Below, in pieces: positions 61,221-64,000 of a stretch of DNA of 64,000 nucleotides. The stretch is taken from positions 558,001 through 622,000 of the forward strand of contig JAFLBK010000002.1 of assembly GCA_017303335.1 (NCBI GenBank). Reading direction: 5' to 3'. The position numbers and the translations under genes are program-made. The stretch is from Chitinophagales bacterium. Lineage in GTDB: Bacteria; Bacteroidota; Bacteroidia; Chitinophagales; Chitinophagaceae. A model generated the notes under the pieces. The model worked only from the letters and a program-made list of their open reading frames with translations. It did no database searches and was not told where the DNA came from. Each line of letters starts with the position of its first letter. The first letter of the stretch is position 1.

Positions 61221-61235
61221 CCGCTGCAAAAAATT

Positions 61236-61309
<74 letters not shown>

Positions 61310-61316
61310 CATTAGA

Positions 61317-61340
61317 ATAATCTTATATACATAAGATTAT
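61317..61340. repeat. Perfect AT-rich hairpin after the tRNA
   Basis: ATAATCTTAT and ATAAGATTAT form a perfect 10-bp stem around ATAC, eight bases after the tRNA. No T-run follows directly; it could assist 3' processing or be an island-end structure. Confidence 0.6.
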
Positions 61341-61385
61341 CATTTAGCATTTTTTGGCTAAAAAAAGAGAAAATCTATATACTTC

Positions 61386-61405
61386 AACCTATATAGGTTT
61401 TTTTT
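61386..61405 (+). terminator. Terminator downstream of tRNA-Arg
   Basis: The palindrome AACCTATATAGGTT (61386-61399) is followed by a run of eight T residues (61398-61405), about 80 bases after the tRNA. Confidence 0.65.
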
Positions 61406-61426
61406 ATGTCCTTATTTGTTGCGGGT

Positions 61427-61457
61427 TCATTGGTTCGAATCGTAACTGAATCACACG
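61427..61457 (+). repeat. Imperfect copy of the tRNA-Arg 3' end (att-like)
   Basis: TCATTGGTTCGAATC (61427-61441) repeats tRNA bases 61283-61297 exactly, and the next bases end in AATCACAC against GATCACAT after the tRNA. The 144-base spacing is constant over the copy. Such partial tRNA copies are typical attachment-site scars of integrated elements. Confidence 0.7.
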
Positions 61458-61464
61458 TCACTTT

Positions 61465-61791
61465 TTATTTTGATTTTAATCTACTTCTGAAAGTTCTTTT
61501 TTCGGGTACTTTTTCAATATCCGGTAAATTATATCTCCATTCTCTCCCTCTTTTAACCCTATTTATGGAAAAGCGATCACAGTGCCTGGCTTTTGCCTTC
61601 TGAGAACCAGCCTTATATCCCTTTTCACTCAGCAACCTTTCGAATTCCTTACCACCTACTTCATTTCTGTCGGACAAATCGAAAATCACTTCAGTAGGAT
61701 GATTCTTGCCATTCTGGGCTTTATTTAATTCTGCGATACATCTGTTTAATTCCTCAACAGTTTCGCATTCAAGTATGGTAACTTTTATCAT
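61465..61791 (-). CDS. Small island protein, unknown function
   Basis: A 108-residue protein: MIKVTILECETVEELNRCIAEL, NHPTEVIFDLSDRNEVGGKEFERLLSEKGYKAG, then a basic tail with KARHCDRFSINRVKRGREWRYNLPD and a final KRTFRSRLKSK. No membrane segment or known motif. The basic half could bind nucleic acid, which is speculation. It is AT-rich like the rest of the island and is convergent with the tRNA, between the tRNA-like repeat and the long inverted repeat. Confidence 0.55.
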   Translation of the reverse strand: MIKVTILECETVEELNRCIAELNKAQNGKNHPTEVIFDLSDRNEVGGKEFERLLSEKGYKAGSQKAKARHCDRFSINRVKRGREWRYNLPDIEKVPEKRTFRSRLKSK

Positions 61792-61831
61792 TAAAGAAGA
61801 GGATTAAATTCCTGATTTTAATCTAAAAAAA

Positions 61832-61997
61832 TAGCGTGGGACATTACAGCTACTGAGGGACAGGCATCAGCGACGACGCCCAGGTTCAATAACAAATAAA
61901 GCCCACGCATAGCGTGAGCGTTATTGCTAAATTTTGAACCTATTTAGGCTGGGTGATTTTGTCGCTGATTTTGTCCCCCAAGTTTAGCTAAACGCTA
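61832..61997. other. 166-nt multi-stem imperfect inverted repeat
   Basis: The left half pairs in order with the right half: TAGCGT with ACGCTA, AGCTA with TAGCT, GGGACA with TGTCCC, ATCAGCGAC (61866-61874) with GTCGCTGAT (61961-61969), CCCAG with CTGGG, GGTTCAA with TTGAACC, ATAAC with GTTAT, and CACGC with GCGTG around a 3-nt ATA loop. It is less AT-rich than its surroundings and has no coding frame. The rest of the 61792-62156 gap is AT-rich and featureless apart from a hairpin at 62111. It could be a folded recombination site, a structured RNA or a palindromic miniature element. Confidence 0.75.
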
Positions 61998-62110
61998 ATA
62001 TTTTGAAACACAATATACAAAAAGTACAAAACAGGGCAAATGCCTGTAACCAAGTATTATATTAACACAATTCACTATTTTTTCTTTAATTTCATTGCCG
62101 ATTTTAAAAA

Positions 62111-62136
62111 AATGCCCCGTGTCTTAATGGGGCATT
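62111..62136. repeat. Hairpin just upstream of the OLD-type nuclease gene
   Basis: AATGCCCC (62111-62118) and GGGGCATT (62129-62136) pair around a 10-nt loop, 20 bases before the ATG at 62157. On the minus strand it is followed by a T-run and would look like a terminator, but no minus-strand gene ends here; on the plus strand it lies in the leader and may control expression. Confidence 0.6.
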
Positions 62137-62156
62137 AACCCTATAATTTAAATACC

Positions 62157-64000
62157 ATGCAAATACATTTAAGAAAGGTTACAGTAAACAAATATAAAAG
62201 CATTCAGAAGCCCCAAGTTGTAGAAATTGATCCTGCGATTACAACAATAGTTGGAATGAATGAATCTGGGAAAACTAGTTTTTTGCAAGCGATTGCAAAA
62301 ACTAATTATTTTAATGACGATCCAGATTATAAGTTTGATACGACCCAAGATTACCCACGAAATGAACTTGTCGATTTTGAAAATGGCACAGAAGAAGTTG
62401 AAATAATAAAATGTAATTATGAAATTTCAGATGAATTCTTGAAGCAAATAGAAAGCGAAATAGGCAAAGGAGTTTTTACGGATAAGAATTTTTCTTATTC
62501 ATGCTTTTATAAAAAGACAACAAATGTTGTTGATAATATTACTGCTAATCAGAAAAAATACCTTGAAATAAAATCACAAAGTAGTGTTTTATCAAAAGAA
62601 ACAAGAGAATCAATAAGCAAGCTAAATTCATTAAATGATGTTGCTGCTATTGCGGCGGCAGAAGGGGATACTGATTTAGCAACTTTCAAAGCAGATATAA
62701 ATAAAATAATTGAATCTGGAAAAGGCTGGAATAATACTCTTGCTCATCATATTTTCAAGACACTAATTAAACCAAAAATGCCTAAGTTTTGGTATTTCGA
62801 TGAGTATTATAACTTAGGAGGCAAAGTCAACATTAATGAGATTGATAATGGAGATGAGAAAAATAAAACTGCAAAGGCATTGTTTGAGTTGGCTCGAATT
62901 AAGCCTGAAGAAATACTAAGTTCTTCAGATTATGAAAGGTTTATTGCTTTGTTAGAGGCTTCTTCAAATAAAATAACCTCCGAAATATTTAAATATTGGA
63001 CTACAAATAAAAACCTGGATATTGATTTTAGGATACAAGAAATACCTAATAAGCAAGGACAAAAAGAAAAATATTTAGACATAAGGGTTAGAAGTCAGCG
63101 ACATAAAATTTCCCTTCCATTGGATCGGCGGAGTAAGGGATTCAACTGGTTTTTTTCATTTATTATTTGGTTTAGCAAAATTCAGGCTGATAAATCGTCC
63201 GACTATGTGTTACTCCTCGATGAACCAGGATTAAGTCTTCACGCATCCGCTCAAGCGGATTTACTTCGATTTATTGAAGATTTATCAAAGAAATATCAAA
63301 TAGTTTTCACAACTCATTCACCCTTTATGGTTGATTCTAATCATTTGAATAGAGTTAGAACGTGCTTGGAAACAGACGAGGGAACCATAATTTCTGATAC
63401 GATTCAGGAAAAAGATCCCAATACCTTGTTTCCATTACAGGCGGCTTTGGGTTACGATATTGCTCAAAATTTGTTTATCTCAAAAAATAACCTTTTGGTA
63501 GAAGGTCCGTCTGACCTGATTTATTTAACAGCTATTTCAAATATTCTTGAGGTTGAGAAACGAACCGGATTAAAGGAGAATATCACAATTGTCCCTGTTG
63601 GTGGATTAGATAAAGTAGCCACTTTTATATCATTGTTAAGAGGCTCAAAATTAAATGTAGTTTGTTTGCTTGATTCATTTACTGATCCAAAAGGAAAGCA
63701 GAGAGTGGACGATTTAATTCGATACAAAATAATTAAAGAAAAAAACATAAGATTTTTCGATGAATTTTCTAATAACGGAAAGAAGACAGCTGATATAGAA
63801 GACTTATTTACTAAGGATGAATATTTGAAACTATTCAACCTTGCTTTTGCAGGGGAATACTCTGAAGTTAAATTAGCAGACCTCGATTCTACTATTGATA
63901 CAATTTTAAAACAAATAGCAAATAAGATTGGAAAGGATAGGTTCAATCATTACAGACCTGCTAATAAGTTGAACCAACTGGGTGTGGATAAATCTTTCTT
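62157..64000 (+). CDS. OLD-family ATP-dependent nuclease (ABC ATPase-TOPRIM), 3' end outside window
   Basis: The first 614 codons of a gene that runs past the window edge. Residues 1-400 form an SMC/RecF-type ATPase: Walker A GMNESGKTS (Gly33-Thr40), a helical insert, SLPLDRRSKGFNWFFSF (signature region) and Walker B VLLLDEPGLSLH (Asp355, Glu356), with TTHSPFMVD. A TOPRIM domain follows: LLVEGPSDLIYL (Glu449), VPVGGLDKV and VCLLDSFTDPKG (Asp506, Asp510). This arrangement is that of OLD nucleases, including GajA of Gabija and other phage-defence effectors. The gene is markedly AT-rich, unlike the chromosome to its left. Which defence type it belongs to depends on the missing downstream gene. 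Confidence 0.85.
   Translation, partial: MQIHLRKVTVNKYKSIQKPQVVEIDPAITTIVGMNESGKTSFLQAIAKTNYFNDDPDYKFDTTQDYPRNELVDFENGTEEVEIIKCNYEISDEFLKQIESEIGKGVFTDKNFSYSCFYKKTTNVVDNITANQKKYLEIKSQSSVLSKETRESISKLNSLNDVAAIAAAEGDTDLATFKADINKIIESGKGWNNTLAHHIFKTLIKPKMPKFWYFDEYYNLGGKVNINEIDNGDEKNKTAKALFELARIKPEEILSSSDYERFIALLEASSNKITSEIFKYWTTNKNLDIDFRIQEIPNKQGQKEKYLDIRVRSQRHKISLPLDRRSKGFNWFFSFIIWFSKIQADKSSDYVLLLDEPGLSLHASAQADLLRFIEDLSKKYQIVFTTHSPFMVDSNHLNRVRTCLETDEGTIISDTIQEKDPNTLFPLQAALGYDIAQNLFISKNNLLVEGPSDLIYLTAISNILEVEKRTGLKENITIVPVGGLDKVATFISLLRGSKLNVVCLLDSFTDPKGKQRVDDLIRYKIIKEKNIRFFDEFSNNGKKTADIEDLFTKDEYLKLFNLAFAGEYSEVKLADLDSTIDTILKQIANKIGKDRFNHYRPANKLNQLGVDKSF

Noticed and set aside
61832..61997. Calling the long inverted repeat an integron attC site or a retron RNA outright
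   Set aside because: The ends do not clearly match the attC R-box consensus, and no integrase or reverse transcriptase is visible in the window, so it is left unassigned.
63521..63946. 141-codon minus-strand frame in the island
   Set aside because: It is antisense to the TOPRIM domain of the nuclease and encodes low-complexity Ser/Asn/Phe sequence.

Overview
The window looks like a chromosomal segment of a Bacteroidota bacterium, probably of the Chitinophagaceae type; I infer this from gene content and did not search a database. Pointers are two giant secreted proteins with type IX secretion (T9SS) C-terminal sorting signals plus a third FnIII-repeat protein of the same kind, a fused SecDF, a bacillithiol deacetylase (BshB1), DUF4294, a GlnRS, a CcsA/CcmF-type heme lyase with a CxxxY-type CcmE, and repeated TAnnTTTG boxes upstream of genes, which is the Bacteroidota housekeeping -7 promoter element.

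Layout. 1-306: 3' end of a bestrophin-like channel. 372-6541 (minus): five-gene RND efflux operon (TolC, adaptor, pump, P-II-like small protein, DUF2892 protein). 6806-12196 (minus): two small proteins, a 1154-residue FnIII-repeat T9SS cargo and an M23 peptidase. 12361-16967: an accessory pocket holding a frameshifted DUF4345 gene, the tail of a GNAT gene, a RAYT transposase between paired REP palindromes, an ArsR-SRPBCC-DUF1801 operon with a visible promoter and operator, a DUF2971 gene, and dense dispersed repeats including a 12-copy heptamer array. 16968-25997: housekeeping (glnS, DUF1003, desaturase, bshB1, DUF4294, lipoprotein, cytochrome c maturation). 26219-29799 (plus): tightly coupled operon of a membrane protein, an arginase-family ureohydrolase, a second membrane protein and a radical SAM enzyme. 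29812-32094: carboxypeptidase-like protein and a secreted M20 amidohydrolase.

32380-44355 holds two consecutive giant T9SS cargos, an M36 metalloprotease (2326 aa) and a non-protease relative (1567 aa). They share an approximately 1.05-kb nearly identical DNA block and near-identical 3' ends and terminators, as expected from gene conversion. 44501-52745 carries an acyl-CoA mutase large subunit, an IscA-type protein, SecDF, a class A beta-lactamase-like lipoprotein and an aminotransferase. 52823-59729 is an envelope cluster (OstA-like, MlaD/MCE, amidase, LptD), followed by PlsC-type acyltransferase and uracil-DNA glycosylase.

At 61236 a tRNA-Arg(TCT) marks the edge of an AT-rich island that runs off the right end. 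It contains an imperfect copy of the tRNA 3' end, an unknown small gene, a 166-nt multi-stem inverted repeat and an OLD-type ATPase-TOPRIM nuclease gene cut by the window edge. This island is the best candidate for an undescribed, possibly phage-defence, system. A second unusual layer is a family of intergenic direct-repeat elements built on GTCTGAC, two copies of which begin at the same distance after the stop codons of convergent genes.
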